From assembly GCA_037974665.1 (NCBI GenBank), contig CM075770.1, positions 7,452,501 through 7,516,500 of the forward strand: a DNA stretch of 64,000 nt, read 5' to 3'. Below, piece by piece: positions 12,646 to 25,146 of the stretch. The position numbers were made by a program, and so were the translations under genes. The stretch's first letter is position 1, and every line of letters starts with the position of its first letter. The notes beneath the pieces were generated by a model, which was not told where the DNA came from, made no database searches, and worked only from the letters and a program-made list of their open reading frames with translations. Origin of the DNA: Ehretia macrophylla. Taxonomy: Eukaryota; Streptophyta; Magnoliopsida; Boraginales; Ehretiaceae.

Positions 12646-14084
12646 TCTTCCCGAAAGCTTTGCGGGGACTACTTTACGAACGACTACCCGTAGGGGGTTT
12701 ATTGCACAAGGCCCTTGCATAGGAAAAGCTTTATCCCAGTGAATAGAAGATGCTCAGCTCTGCACAACATAGGGATTGACACATTTTCGGGAAGAACATA
12801 GAATAGTAGAAGATCCAGCACGTAGAAGACAGCGATCATTAGAAATTCACGAATTAAAGATGTTGTAATATACTATTTCCCTACCTCGGCTCTGACGCAT
12901 CCCTGTGTACTTCAAATGTCTTAGATAATGGGTCCCCACTTGTGTATGGGCATTTCGATTTTCATTCTATTTCCTTTTCTTTACTATAGATTCGATTTGA
13001 CGGTATCTCGATAGGATCTTATCTTCACCGAGAAAAGCGCTTTCTATGGTTGCAAGGTGGCCTTCTCATAAACATCCTTTCTTAGCCCATTTTCCTTATC
13101 CTTTTCGATCAAATAGCATGTCCGTTTGTCCTTGATTGACTAGTTGGGAATAGGTCCTTAACGACTAATAGGATCTCACAGGGCTGCCTCCGTCAGTCTT
13201 ACCCCAAGGCTATTTTCCATGCTAATAGATGTAAAGTTTTGAAAGAAAAGAGGAAGCAAACAAGGCTAGCTCATGAAAGAATACCTTGCAACTATGCTAT
13301 ATATTGATGTTGCAACTGCACTAATAAGGGCACAACAGCTTTCTCTGTATGTGGATTTTAGAGTCGCACTGATCGATAGGAAGAGCTCAAATTAGTAGAC
13401 AAAAAAACGAACAGAACCTTGCCTATTCCGTTAGACCAATTTAAGTGAGTGGAAGTGAAGCAAAGACAAAGGGCGCTGAGGAAGATAAGTGCGAAAAGCA
13501 AGTGAGCCTTTACAATAAAGGGGCTTCCCACATAATGGGAACTCACAAATGTATAAGATCTTTCTAGTGCTTTTGAAATAGCTGCTTATATACTACAAAT
13601 GATTTAACAAGTGCTACTTTCAATCAAACAACCTCCCTTTAGTGGGTGAAATGGAGGGAAATGGGGTTGTGTAAAAAGTAAGGCCCACAAATGGATAGAT
13701 TTCCAATCCCTATTCGACTATGAATTCCTGAATCTTCAATTGCTAAGCCCAAATTCTCAGCTTCCCTATAGAATGTTGAAATCAGATTGAGGTATCCGCT
13801 TGGCTAAAGTTGAAAACCATGGTGATTTCAAGCCTCAACTTAGTTCAAAAGTCCTTCTCCTGGGCATTCTCTTAAGCTTAAAATCAAATTCACCGCTTAG
13901 CCCCCAAAATTCTCTTGTTAACTGGCCTAAAAAGGCCTCGAAATGGCCATAGGAAGAACACATTCATTTGGCAGTGGGGCTAAAGAGATAGGGAGAATTG
14001 GTGAAAAGGGCGGGCGTGAGAGAAAGAGTGATGATAAGGACATCTAGTCTAAGTGTTTATGCTTCTACCAAAAAGGTCCATACC
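12646..14084. other. Mitochondrial-type DNA between E1 and E2, no gene recognised
   Basis: No gene family was recognised on either strand. Open frames are short (up to about 62 codons). The left edge continues the sequence interrupted at 1410-1414. The right edge is the E2 target site. Confidence 0.5.
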
Positions 14085-15940
14085 CTTCATGTGACGCCGG
14101 AGATTTTTCCTATACATTCACTTACTATTGCATCCATTAGTTGCGCATTTCCTCTGTGCTTTATTTACTATCTTCTTTAAGTTATTATTCATTTGTTTTC
14201 AACTGCCTAATATTAATGAATTAGCATTTTTATTAAATCATATTAATTATAATATGAGTGAGAAAAATGTGCGATTGAGCTAGGATTGATGGGAGCCTTC
14301 GTTTGAAAATTGTTTTAGTGATTTAATGAATAGTGTTACGTAACTAACTTAGAGTTTTAATTAGTTAGCACTCATATGTGGCCTTAGGCTCGTTTTAAAG
14401 GTAGCTACATTCATTTATAAGACCACTTAAGCACCCAATTTGACCCCACCTAACATATGCTCAATATATAAAAAAACTTAGCTTATAACATAACAAAGAA
14501 AAATAAAATAAAAGCTGAAAAAACAGCTGTGGAACCCGACAGCAGCAAACAAGAAGAAGAAAGGAGTTTTGTTTCACCAGTCACCAATCCAAGCCTAGAT
14601 CAAGTAGTTAGGGTGTGTGCAAGCCTTTTAGGTGCTCCTACGCGCTTTAGGTGAGGGATTTCATGACTATTTTCACATATTAAATATGTTGCATTTTTCT
14701 TGATTTGTTAGAAATGCTATCAAATGTTAATGCAAAGATTATTTATGCTATTATACATTGAATATAGGTGCTAGAGAACACATTAAGCCATTACTTCGCA
14801 TTTTAAACGGTTGGAATCGCTATTTTAATTTTATGAGGTGAATAGTGATGAATTTTTAGGATTTTGTGTAATTGTGCGCATTGGATTGATTCATTGCTTC
14901 TAATAGATGCCTTAGGTGCTAATGATAGTAGTCTAATAGCCCCGTGCCCTCGAATCACTCTAAACTTGCATAAAACGTGAAATAGCTGACTTTTTAAAAG
15001 GGGTTTCGAAGTTAATGTTAATCCAGGTGGATTTGAGCTTCACATTTGGTATTCTTAGGCTACTTACGTGCTATAAAAGCTTTGCTAACCCCTATTTGAA
15101 GCCCGAATAAGGTATGTGTAGTTCAAAGCTATAAGAAGAAAATTAGGGCTTTTGGGGTAATTACGGGTAATTGAACGTGTTTGAGGGTTGTAAGGGTGCC
15201 TTAAGGGTTAAGTAGAAGATTGGTATAGCTTCCCCTTGAATTTGAAACATTAACTATGATTTGGAAGGAAAATGGCTTAAGTTAAAAAGGGGATTAATGG
15301 AGAAATGGATGATTTCTCACTTCTACAACCTTGTAAGTGTTTATTAAGTGTTTAATTACAATTATAAGATGTTTATGAGCTTTTGGTATTGGTTTATTGG
15401 TAAATGTGCAATGTCTCCCTTTATGATCATTTAATTAGTTTGTATTATTACTTGTATTGTGAACTGTCTTGGGGGCAACCTCTTTTGTTGACCCTCCTAA
15501 GTGTTGTTGTTCTTATTTGGTTATCTTATTGTCAAGTGTTAATGTGCATTACATAGTGGTTGGGCAACCATAATGTCAGGGACAGATGTGTTGAATATCG
15601 GCTGGGCGGCAGAGGGCTTGCCAGTAGATATTCAAACTCCGTGCCCTAGTCCCTCATTCGCCTGGTCTGGAGATTGCCAGGGGATGTTGGGTCATAGGAT
15701 TATCGGGGTACATCCGGAGTACACCCACTGGAGTGATTGGGATTATGTCGGCACAGTGATCGTGGTTCGTGGATCGTGAATGAAGATCAAGTGAAGATTG
15801 GAATGTTGGGGTTAAGTGAAATGTATCCTTTTTAATGTGTGGTACTTGATCTGTTGTCATTCTTGAATGGTTTTAATTGTTATTAATGCTTAACTGTATT
15901 ACTTGTTGCATTGCACGCCCCAGGAGACTTTATCCCTCAC

Positions 15941-15960
15941 TGGGCAACAATGGTTGCTCA
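15941..15960 (+). other. LTR hairpin, E2 5' LTR
   Basis: Stem TGGGCAAC/GTTGCTCA (8 pairs including one G-T) around a 4-base loop. It follows CCCTCAC and precedes a TATCAGG, the same setting as the E1 hairpin but with different stem bases. Confidence 0.78.
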
Positions 15961-16401
15961 TACCTCGATATCATGTATCAGGAAGTGCTGAGGGTGATCC
16001 CCAGCTAGTTGAGGTGGTAGTGGAACAGGAAGAGGTACCGGCAGAGCCTTTGCCCTAATAGCTATGTGATTGTTGTCTGAGGTGGATGTGTTTTTTTGTT
16101 GCTATATGGCGCACTTGTTATTCTATATTGTAATCTATTTTGTGGCCTAAGAGCTATGTATATGCTTTGTAGTTGCAAGTTGGAGAATAGTTGGTTGTAG
16201 TGAAAGATTTGGGAAACTGTAGCTTGTAATAACTTATGCTCTACTTTTAGCTACTTGCATGCTTGGGTGTGTATGTTATGATGTATGGTTGGTTACAACT
16301 TCTAGGAATGTTCCAACGTTATCATAAAATGACATGTTAAGTGGTTTTACGAAGAAGTCAAATTGGTTGCATGCTTGTGTGAATTTGAATTACTGTATGC
16401 C

Positions 16402-16422
16402 TCAAGGCTCGGATGGCCTTGA
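16402..16422 (+). other. Second hairpin near the end of the E2 5' LTR
   Basis: Perfect 7-bp stem TCAAGGC/GCCTTGA with 7-base loop TCGGATG. The loop and right arm recur in E4 at 46451-46464. Confidence 0.65.
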
Positions 16423-16582
16423 ACTTTTGAACTTTAGTTATAAAAACTTATCTTGTTGTGTTGTGGCTTTTCTGAGCATTTACAGGTTTTCAGAATGTCC
16501 ACAATACAGAGAAGACTTTGTCCGTTTTTCGGGTCCAGATTTAACCTTTAGCATGGGGTTGGGTCGAGGGGTTACTTTTAGG

Positions 16583-16594
16583 TGGTACCAGAGC
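16583..16594 (+). other. Primer-binding site of E2
   Basis: TGGTACCAGAGC, one base different from the initiator-Met primer site in E1, E3 and E5, a few bases after the LTR. Confidence 0.85.
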
Positions 16595-16950
16595 TTATAG
16601 ATTGCATGAAGCCGGGTTAATTTTCTCAGTCTGTGGGTAGGAGTCTATTAAGTTAAAGAGTGATTGCATGAATAAATGTTTCTTTGATTGGCTAAGGGAA
16701 GGATTGAATGGTTAAAGCACATGTTAGCATGAAAACAAAAATGTGAAAGGTCTGTATGAGTTATTGAGTAAAAGTGAAAAGTTAATAATGAAAAGTATGA
16801 TTAATTGTTTTACTCGTGTTCTTAGTATGTAAAATGTTTGTATGACCCTATATGTGACCTTATGTTAACCTATTTGAACTTATTCTTATGCGATATAATT
16901 GTGAATTATACATATGCTTGTCATAATACTTTACATTCTAGTTGTCTGGA

Positions 16951-18120
16951 ATGGGTCCCCGTTGTCGTACTGGGAATCAGAATGTTGATAGAGAACCAGA
17001 GGAGGCACCTGGGCAAGCAGTCGGTATGGCAGGAAATGCACCACAAATTCAGGAACCGAGCAACGCGCAAATCTTGGCCACAATGGCCAATGCTATGAAT
17101 ACCATTACCTAGTTCGTAACTCAGCAGGGTCAGACAGGGGCCGCCGGAGGTAATCAGGCTGCCAGAGCCGAGGGTAGTGGTACTACCAGAGGTAATTTGT
17201 ATGACAGGTTTTTACATCATGGGGCCTACAGCTTCTTTGGAGAACCTGATGATATGAAGGCTGAATTGTGGTTGTGAAAGTTTGAAAGGGTGGCTGCAAT
17301 ACTCGAGTGCAGTGATGAGAGGAAAATTACCTATGACACATTTCTTCTGGAGAGTGACGCCGAGGAGTGGTGGCATACTATCAGTGAGAAATGGGAAGCT
17401 GAGAGGGTTCAACATTCGTGGACTGACTTCGTCCGTGAATTCCGAGATAAATATATATCAGTGGTTATGCATGAGAGACGTCAAGTAGAGTTCATAGCTT
17501 TGAAGCAGGGGAATATGACAGTAGATCAATATGAGGCTACTTTTATTAGGCTTTCTTGTTATGTGTCGGCTTTGGTACAGCCAGAGGACATGAAAATGCA
17601 GAGATTCATCGTGGGGTTGAGAAATGATATTATGCTTAATCTATCTGTGAATGATTACCCTAATTATGCTGCAGTGGTCAGAGCCGCCTCGAGGTATGAA
17701 AAACGCAAGGCAAACGTGTTGGCAGAGACTAGTCAATCGAGTAAGCGGCAGTTTCAGTCTTAGAGTCAGGGTACCAGAGACAGACTATTCCAGTTGGGCA
17801 GAGTCCACAGCCGAGGCAGACACAGAGTTATGTAGGGCCTGTTCAGACTCAGTCGCGACTAGCTCAGAGCCAGAGTCAAGGGCAGACTCGATCAACAGCA
17901 GTTCATTCGCAGCAGGGCAATTCAGCTACCCCTACTTACAGAGCTCCTTCGGGAGGCACTGTTGCAAGACGTCACCAGCAGTATAGCTTCTATCAACGCC
18001 AAGGTCATACTAAGGAAAATTGTTGGAAGAGATTGGGCCGATGTACCAGATGTGGCAGTGATCAACACAGGGTTAGAGACTTCTTGAAATTCAAGAATAC
18101 TAGGGGTCAGACATCTGGTC
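16951..18120 (+). pseudogene. E2 gag region (fossil)
   Basis: Begins at an ATG followed by a basic, Arg-rich start typical of plant chromovirus gag. A capsid-like region near 17290-17763 includes FLLESDAEEWW and VIGLRN-type motifs. A CCHC-knuckle-like CTRCGSDQH lies near 18040. Gag forms the cytoplasmic particle of the family. The region is broken. Confidence 0.8.
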
Positions 18121-18179
18121 AAGGCAATCAGACCAGAGCGTCAGCTACAACACCAATACCTCGGGGTCAGGCTCGAGTA

Positions 18180-21100
18180 TTTGCCTTAGATACAGAGGAG
18201 CTTTCGGACACGACTGCTGTAGTAGAAGGTACTTTTCTTCTTAATGATCAATCGGTTAAAGTTTTAATTGATTCCGGGGCTTCGCATTCATTTATTACTC
18301 CTACTTGTGCACAAAATGCTAAACTGAATCATGATAAACTGTTGCATAAGATTGTGGTTTGTACACCTATGGGGCCGAAGTTTGTTGCTAGATCTATTTG
18401 CAGGGCATGTAATATCTTTATTCAAGGTTGTGTTTTTCCTGCCGATTTAATTATTCTACCTTTTCACGACTTTGAAATTATATTGGGGATAGACTGGTTA
18501 GGTAGATATTATGCGCAACTTGATTGTAGAAAGAAGATTGTAAAACTAGAAATGTCCGACTAGCCCGTACTTGAAATAGTAGGAAGTAGAAAATCTACGG
18601 GAACTCCTATCATATCTTCTATTAAAGCATTAAAAATGTTAGGTAGGGGTTGTGAGGCTTACTTTGCTTATTTGATTAATCAACCTGGTGATCAATTGAA
18701 ACTGAATGATGTGCCTATCATGAGAGAGTTTCCGGGGGTGTTTCCTAAGGAATTACCTGGTTTACCACCTGACAGAGAGATAGAGTTTGTGATTGACTTA
18801 TTACTAGGGGTTACGCCTATCTCTAGGACTCCGTACAGAATGGCTCCACCTGAGTTGTAAGAATTGAAAATTCAATTGCAGGGTTTACTTGAAAAGGGAT
18901 TCATTCAGCCAAGTTCTTCACCTTGGGGTGCATCGGTCTTGTTTGTTAAAAAGAAAGACGGATCTCTTCTTTTATGCGTTGATTAACGGGGTCTTAATCA
19001 GGTAACTTTCAAAAACAAATATCCATTGCCTTTGATTGAGGAGTTATTTGATCTGCTGCAAGGTACTAGGGTATTTTCTAAATTCGATCTGAGGCAGGGC
19101 TATTATCAGTTAAGGATTAAGTCTGATGATGTTCCCAAAACTGCTTTCAGAACTTGGTATGGTCATTATGAGTTTGTTGTTCTGCCATTTGGGTCAACTA
19201 ATGCTCCTACCGCATTTATGGATTTAATGCAGAGAGTATTCCGCCTATATCTGGATTAGTTTGTGGTTATTTTCATTGATGATATCCTTGTATATTCTAA
19301 ATCTGAGGTCGATCATGAACAACACCTCAAGATTGTACTGTAGACTCTTCAAGAGCATAAATTGTTCACGAAGTTCAGTAAGTGTGAGTTCTGGTTAAGG
19401 CAAGTTACTTTTCTGGGCCATATTATTCTCAGGATAGAATTTCTTTGGATTTAGCGAAGATTGAGGTTGTCATGGCATGGAAACGGCCAAAGACTGTTAC
19501 AGAAATTTGCAGTTTTCTGGGCTTAGCGGGTTATTACAGAGGGTTTGTCAAGGATTTCTCTAAAATAGCTGGACCATTGACTCAACTCACTCGGAAGAAG
19601 ATTGTATTTGACTGGAATGAGAAGTGTGAGGCTAGCTTCCAAGAATTGAAGAAAAGATTAACCACAGCTCCTATTCTTACTCTACCTGCGGGTACCGATA
19701 ATCTGGTAATCTATAGTGGTGCTTCTAAGGAAGGTTTGGGTTGTGTATTGATGCAAAAAGGAAAATTTATTGCCTATGCTTCCAGAAAATTGAAACCTTA
19801 TGAACTTAATTACCCGATGCATGATCTGGAGCTTGCAGCTACCATCTTTGCATTAAAGAAATGGCGTCACTATCTTTGGGGTAATAACTTTGAAATCTTT
19901 ACTGACCACAAAAGTCTGAAATATCTTTTTTCTCAAAAAGAGTTGAATATGAGGCAGAGGCGTTGGTTGGAGTTGCTTGAGGATTATATTTGTACTATCA
20001 ATTATCTGACAGGTAAGGTTAATATTGTTGCTGATGCTTTAAGTCGAAAGGCTACAGTTGCCAGTTTAATCATAAAAAATTAGGAGTTCATGGAGGAATT
20101 ATGTTTATGGAAGCCCAATACTTCAGATTCTAGTATTCAATTTGTAAGTTTACATATTCAATCTCTTTTATTATCCAGGATTAGAGAGGCTCTGCAGGCT
20201 GATCTTCAATTGATGGAAATCTTAGAAAAGTCAAAAGGGGGAGAGTCGGAGTTCAAATTGCATGATGATGGTTTTCTTAAATTCAAAGACAGAATTTGCA
20301 CTCCTTCCGAGCCAGCTTTAAAGAAAGAAATTCTTGCAGAGGCTCATAATTCTAAGTATAATATCCATCTAGGCAATACTAAGATTTACAGGGATCTAAA
20401 ACAGAACTACTGGTGGAACAACATGAAGAGAGAGATTGCTCATTATGTTACTAAATGTCTTGCATGTCAGAAAGTTAAAGCTGAACATTAGAGACCGGCA
20501 GGGTTGTTGCAGTCGTTGGGTATTCCTGTTTGGAAATAGGACCACATTACCATGGATTTCGTGTCAGATTTACTGCGGTCTTCGAGAGGTCATGATTCAG
20601 TCAGGGTTGTTGTAGATAGATTGACCAAAACCTCTCATTTTATTGCTACAAAGAAAACTGAATCTCTTGACAAGTTGGCTGAAATTTATGTTGAGAATAT
20701 TGTTAGACTTCATGGGATTACCAAGAGTATTGTGTCAAACATAGATCCCAGATTCACATCTCAGTTCTAGCAGAAGATTCAAAAAGCCTTGGGCACAACA
20801 TTGACTTTCAGTACTTCTTATCATCCTCAAACTGATGGACAATCTGAAAGAACTATCCTAATACTTGAGGATATGCATTGAGCGTGCATTCTGGACTTCG
20901 GTAAGAGTTGGGAGAAATACTTACCTCTTGCCTAATTTGCTTATAACAACAGTTATCAAGCTACTATCAGTATGGCACTGTATGAAGCTTTGTATGGGTA
21001 TAAATGCAGATCTCCTTTATATTGGGATGAAGTTGGAGAGTTGAAATCTATTGATCCTAGTCTATTGCCAGAAATAAACATAATGATTGATAATGTTCAG

Positions 21101-21634
21101 CTTATCAGAAAAAGAATGCGTACAGCACAGAGTCAGCAAAAGAGTTACGCAGATAGATGCCATCGTGATCTGAAATTTGCCGTAGGTGATCGGGTATTTC
21201 TGAAAATCTCTCCTCGCAAGGGTTTGATTCGGCATGGTAAGGGAGGTAAACTTAGTCCTTGTTATGTGGGACCGTTTGAAGTAACTGAAACCATTGGTGA
21301 ATTGGCTTACCGATTAGCTCTGCCTCCTAGCCTGGGCAGAATTCATGATGTCTTCCATGTTTCTATGCTTCGGAAGTATCAGCCAGATCCTTCTCATGTT
21401 CTTGAGCCCGAGCCATTAGAGATCAGTGAAACTTTGACCTACACGGAGAAATCTCTCAGATTGTTGATTGAAAAGTTTAGGAGCTCAAAACTAAAAGCAT
21501 CCCGATGGTTAAAGTTATGTGGGATCATCATGGGTTGGAGGATGCCACCTGGGAAAGAGAGGATCAGATGCGAAAGAAATATCCAGAGCTATTCGCCGAA
21601 TCATGTAAGAATTGCGTGGACGCAATTAGTTTAA
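18180..21634 (+). pseudogene. E2 pol region: protease, RT, RNase H, integrase, chromodomain-like tail (fossil)
   Basis: Parts in order: protease with VLIDSGASHSFI near 18258; reverse transcriptase about 18850-19400, with [11 protein letters not shown] and an [12 protein letters not shown] catalytic block near 19270; RNase H about 19640-20060; integrase zinc region about 20330-20490 (CLACQKVKAEH); integrase core about 20550-20990; chromodomain-like tail WDHHGLEDATWE near 21515. The order with integrase after RNase H defines Ty3/gypsy. The region is broken in many places and I do not describe the breaks. Confidence 0.9.
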
Positions 21635-21645
21635 GGGGGAGAGAG
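21633..21645 (+). other. Polypurine tract of E2
   Basis: AAGGGGGAGAGAG directly before the 3' LTR. It overlaps the end of the pol tail (SLRGRE), as in E3. Confidence 0.88.
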
Positions 21646-23498
21646 TATGACGCCCTAGATTTTTGCTATACATTCACTTACTGTTGTATCCATTAGTTGT
21701 GTATTTCTTCGGTGTTTTATTTACTATCTTCTTTAAGTTACTATTCCTTCTGTTTTCAACTGCCTAATATTAATGAATTAGCATTTTTATTAAATCATAT
21801 TAATTATAATATGAGTGAGAAAAATGTGCGATTGAGCTAGGATTGATGGGAGCCTTCGTTTGAAAATTGTTTTAGTGATTTAATGAATAGTGTTACGTAA
21901 CTAACTTAGAGTTTTAATTAGTTAGCACTTATTTGTGGCCTTAGGCTCGTTTTAAAGCTAGATATATTCATTTATAAGACCACTTAAGCACCCAATTTGA
22001 CCCCACCTAACATATGCTCAATATATAAAACAACTTAGCTCATAACATAACAAAGAAAAATAAAATAAAAGCTAAAAAAACAGCTGTGGAACCCGACAGC
22101 AGCAAACAAGAAGAAGAAAGGAGTTTTGTTTCACCAGTCACCAATCCAAGCCTAGATCAAGTAGTTAGGGTGTGTGCAAGCCTTTTAGGTGCTCCTACGC
22201 GCTTTAGGTGAGGGATTTCATGACTATTTTCACATATTAAATATGTTGCATTTTTCTTGATTTGTTAGAAATGCTATCAAATGTTAATGCAAAGCTTATC
22301 TATGCTATTATACATTGTATATAGGTGCTAGAGAACACATTTAAGCCATTACTTCGCATTTTAAATGGTTGGAATCGCTATTTTAATTTTATGAGGTGAA
22401 TAGTGATGAATTTTTAGGATTTTGTGTAATTGTGCGCATTGGATTGATTCATTGCTTCTAATAGATGCCTTAGGTGCTAATGATAGTAGTCTAATAGCCC
22501 CGTGCCCTCGAATCGTTCTAAACTTGCATAAAACGTGAAATAATTGACTTTTTAAAAGGGGTTTCGGGGTTAATGTTAATCCGGGTGGATTTGAGCTTCA
22601 CATTTGGTATTCCTAGGCTACTTAGGTGCTATAGAAGCTTTGCTAACCCTCGTTTGAAGCCCGAATAAGGTATGTGTAGTTCAAAGCTATAAGAGGGAAT
22701 TTAGGGCTTTTGGGGTAATTGCGGGTAATTGAACGTGTTTGAGGATTGTAAGGGTGCCTTAATGGTTAAGTAGAAGATTGGTATAGCTTCCCCTTGAATT
22801 TGAAACATTAACTTTGATTTGGAAGGAAAATGGCTTAAGTTAAAAAGGGGGTTAATGGAAAAATGGATGATTTCTCACTTCTACAACCTTGTAAGTGTTT
22901 ATTAAGTGTTTAAGTGTAATTATAAGATGTTTATGAGCTTTTGATATTGGTTTATTGGTAAATGTGCAATGTCTCCATTTATGCTTATTTAATTAGTTTG
23001 TATTATTACTTGTATTGTGAACTGTCTCGGGAGCAACCTCTTTTGTTGACCCTCCTAAGTGTTGTTGTTCTTATTTGATTATCTTATTGTCAAGTGTTAA
23101 CGTGCCTTGCATATTGGTTGCACAACCATAGTGTTAGGGGCGGATGTGTTGAATATCGGCTGGGCGGCAAAAGGCTTGCCAGTGGATATTCAAACTTCGT
23201 GCCTTAGTCCCTCATTCGCATGGTCCAGAGATTGCCAGGGGATGTTGGGTCGTAGGATTATCGGGGTAAATCCTCAGTATACCCACTGGAGTGATTGGGG
23301 TTATGCCGGCACAATGATGGTGGTTCGTGGATCGTGAATGAAGATCAAGTGAAGATTGGAATGTTGGGGTTAAGTGAAATGTATCCTTTTTACTGTGTGG
23401 TACTTGATCTGTTGTCATTCTTGAATGGTTCTAATTGTTATTAATGCTTAACTGTATTACTTGTTGCATTGCACGCCCCGGGAGACTTTATCCCTCAC

Positions 23499-23518
23499 TG
23501 GGCAACAGTGGTTGCTCA
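23499..23518 (+). other. LTR hairpin, E2 3' LTR
   Basis: Same 8-pair stem as at 15941-15960. The only change is in the 4-base loop. Confidence 0.78.
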
Positions 23519-23964
23519 TACATCAATATCATGTTTCAGGAAGTATTGAGGGTGATCCCCAGCTAGTTGAGGTGGTAGTGGTAGTGGAAGAGGAAGAGGT
23601 GCAGGCAGAGCCTTTACCCTAGTAATTGTGTGATTGTTGTCTGAGGTGGATGTGTTTTCTTGTTGCTATGTGGCGCACTTGTTATTCTATATTGTAATCT
23701 ATTTTGTGGCCTTAGGCAATGTATACGCTTTGTAGTTGCAAGTTGAAGAATAGTTGTTTGTAGTGAAAGATTTGGGAAATTGTAGCTTGTAATAACTTAT
23801 GTTCTACCTTTAGCTACTTGCATGCTTGGGTGTGTATGTTATGATGTATGGTTGGTTACAACTTCTAGGAATGTTCCAACGTTATCATAGAATGACATGT
23901 TAAGCGGTTTTACGAAGAAGTCAAGTTGGTTGCATGCTTGTGTGAATTTGAATTACTGCATGCC

Positions 23965-23985
23965 TCAAGGCTCGGATGGCCTTGA
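23965..23985 (+). other. Second hairpin near the end of the E2 3' LTR
   Basis: Same TCAAGGC/GCCTTGA stem and TCGGATG loop as at 16402-16422, unchanged between LTRs. Confidence 0.65.
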
Positions 23986-24144
23986 ACTTTTGAACTTTAG
24001 TTATAAAAACTTATCTTGTTGTGTTGTGGCTTTTCTGAGCGTTTACAGGTTTTCAGAATGTCCACAATACAGAAGAGACTCTGTCCGTTTTTCGAGTCCA
24101 GATTTAACCTTTAGCATGGGGTTAGGTTGGGGCGTTATACTTGA

Positions 24145-24495
24145 ATCGAATCTTTAGGGAAATAAACTATTCCCCAGCTAAGACTAAAAGGATGAAAGTC
24201 ATGATAGAAGAGCCAGGGAAAATTCAACTACTTCTATTAGCTCGAAGACGAACCTTAGTCCTTTACCCTTAGGGGTTTGAAGCTTGGTTCATTCCCCTTA
24301 TTTATGAAGGCTGGGAGCAGAAAACACGTGATAGCGATTCAGTTCCCTCAATCCAATCTTGTGAGAAAGGACCTACGCTCATGATTTTCATCAAATGGGA
24401 ATAGCTTTTACGTGTCCAAAGTCAATAGAAGTCTAAACGACAGCCCTAAACATGTTGTTACAGGACATCCGAGGCCCATAGTTTTCCAGTTGGGG
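24145..24495. other. Mitochondrial-type DNA right of E2
   Basis: Nothing recognised on either strand between the E2 target site and the LINE scrap. Confidence 0.45.
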
Positions 24496-24915
24496 ACCTA
24501 CCTCATCTTAAATATACCAACATTAACAATGAGTCTGATATTGGTAGCATAAGGGGTAGGATTAGGAGTCCTAGGAGGATCATTACAGGTTTGAATGCAA
24601 GAAACTTAGGTGAAAATGAGGTTAATGATGCCACCTGTGCTGGGTTGATGAATTGAGATAGTGTTTAATTTATCTTTAATCCTTTGATCACGATTAATCA
24701 ATTCTCTTTGTTGGCATGCCATATTAGAGGTGCAAGCAATGATGAGGCCAAAAGAAATGTAGGAGATTTGTGCCGTGAGCATAGACCTGATGTTTTCTTT
24801 GTATTGGAAACGCATGTACCTTTTGAGAGTGTACGGTGTTCTTGGGAGTGGGGTACGACTCTGCCAAGATTATGGATCCTAATGGCCCTGGAGGGCCGGA
24901 GGGAGCTTGCAACTA
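24496..24915 (+). pseudogene. LINE (L1-type) 5' fragment, copy A, with endonuclease start
   Basis: A plant L1-like endonuclease begins near 24700: LLACHIRGA, then RPDVFFVLETHVPF, with the catalytic-type Glu in LETH. Where L1 endonucleases have WN in the first motif this copy has CH, so an active-site residue is lost. After VRCSWEWG the frame changes, and the next frame reads YDSAKIMDPNG, the expected continuation, so there is a frameshift near 24850. No reverse transcriptase follows. The first 230 bp match copy B at 40291, which establishes these as one repeat family. L1 elements move in the nucleus, so their presence is more natural in nuclear DNA. Confidence 0.7.
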
Positions 24916-25058
24916 GAAAGAAGATAGGCCGGTCTAAGAAAAACAAGGCGTAATGAGCTCTCCGCTCCAAGTCACTATGTAGTGCTATTCTATCCTCTGG
25001 GGGACTAGACTACACCAAGAGGTTCTTTCTCTCACGTCCGCCCCTCTTATTTCCGTGC

Positions 25059-25146
25059 CGGAGGAAATGGGTTTCGAACCCATGATACAATCTTCTTGTA
25101 TGTCGATTTAGCAAACCAATGCCTTAAGCCACTCAGCCATCCCTCA
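25059..25146 (-). tRNA. trnS-GCU: tRNA-Ser(GCU), mitochondrial type
   Basis: 88-nt class II tRNA with D-arm GGCTGAGTGGCTTAAGGC, anticodon loop TTGCTAA (anticodon GCU), a long variable arm and T-arm GGGTTCGAAACCC. The body matches the native plant mitochondrial trnS as I remember it. The acceptor stem looks weakened: the first base is T opposite C, where the family has a G-C pair. It decodes AGC/AGU in mitochondria. Because of the acceptor mismatch and the decayed neighbours I suspect it is no longer used, but the core fold is sound. Confidence 0.88.

Larger units (their letters stand above)
14090..16575 (+). repeat. E2 5' LTR
   Basis: About 2,486 bp beginning TGTGACGCC. In order it contains a TATA-like run ATATATAAA near 14466, TTTAGGTGAG at 14646-14655, a GC-rich block about 15590-15760, the covarying hairpin 15941-15960 and a second hairpin 16402-16422. 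The last few bases are placed by comparison with the right LTR. Confidence 0.88.
14090..24139 (+). mobile_element. E2: Ty3/gypsy chromovirus, Tekay/Del-like, complete in layout but broken
   Basis: About 10.05 kb with LTRs of roughly 2.49 kb, a primer site, gag, protease, reverse transcriptase, RNase H, integrase, a chromodomain-like tail and a purine tract in the canonical Ty3/gypsy order. The flanks are CTTCA (14085-14089) and CTTGA (24140-24144), a probable target duplication with one mismatch. The coding region is clearly dead, with roughly ten or more breaks. LTRs differ by a few percent by eye, more in the first 115 bp. At usual nuclear rates this suggests an insertion one to a few million years old; I did not compute it. 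The clade call rests on the chromodomain-like tail and memory of family sequences. Confidence 0.92.
21646..24139 (+). repeat. E2 3' LTR
   Basis: About 2,494 bp, matching 14090-16575 across its whole length. It carries its own GC block (about 23140-23330), the hairpin 23499-23518 and the second hairpin 23965-23985. Confidence 0.9.
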
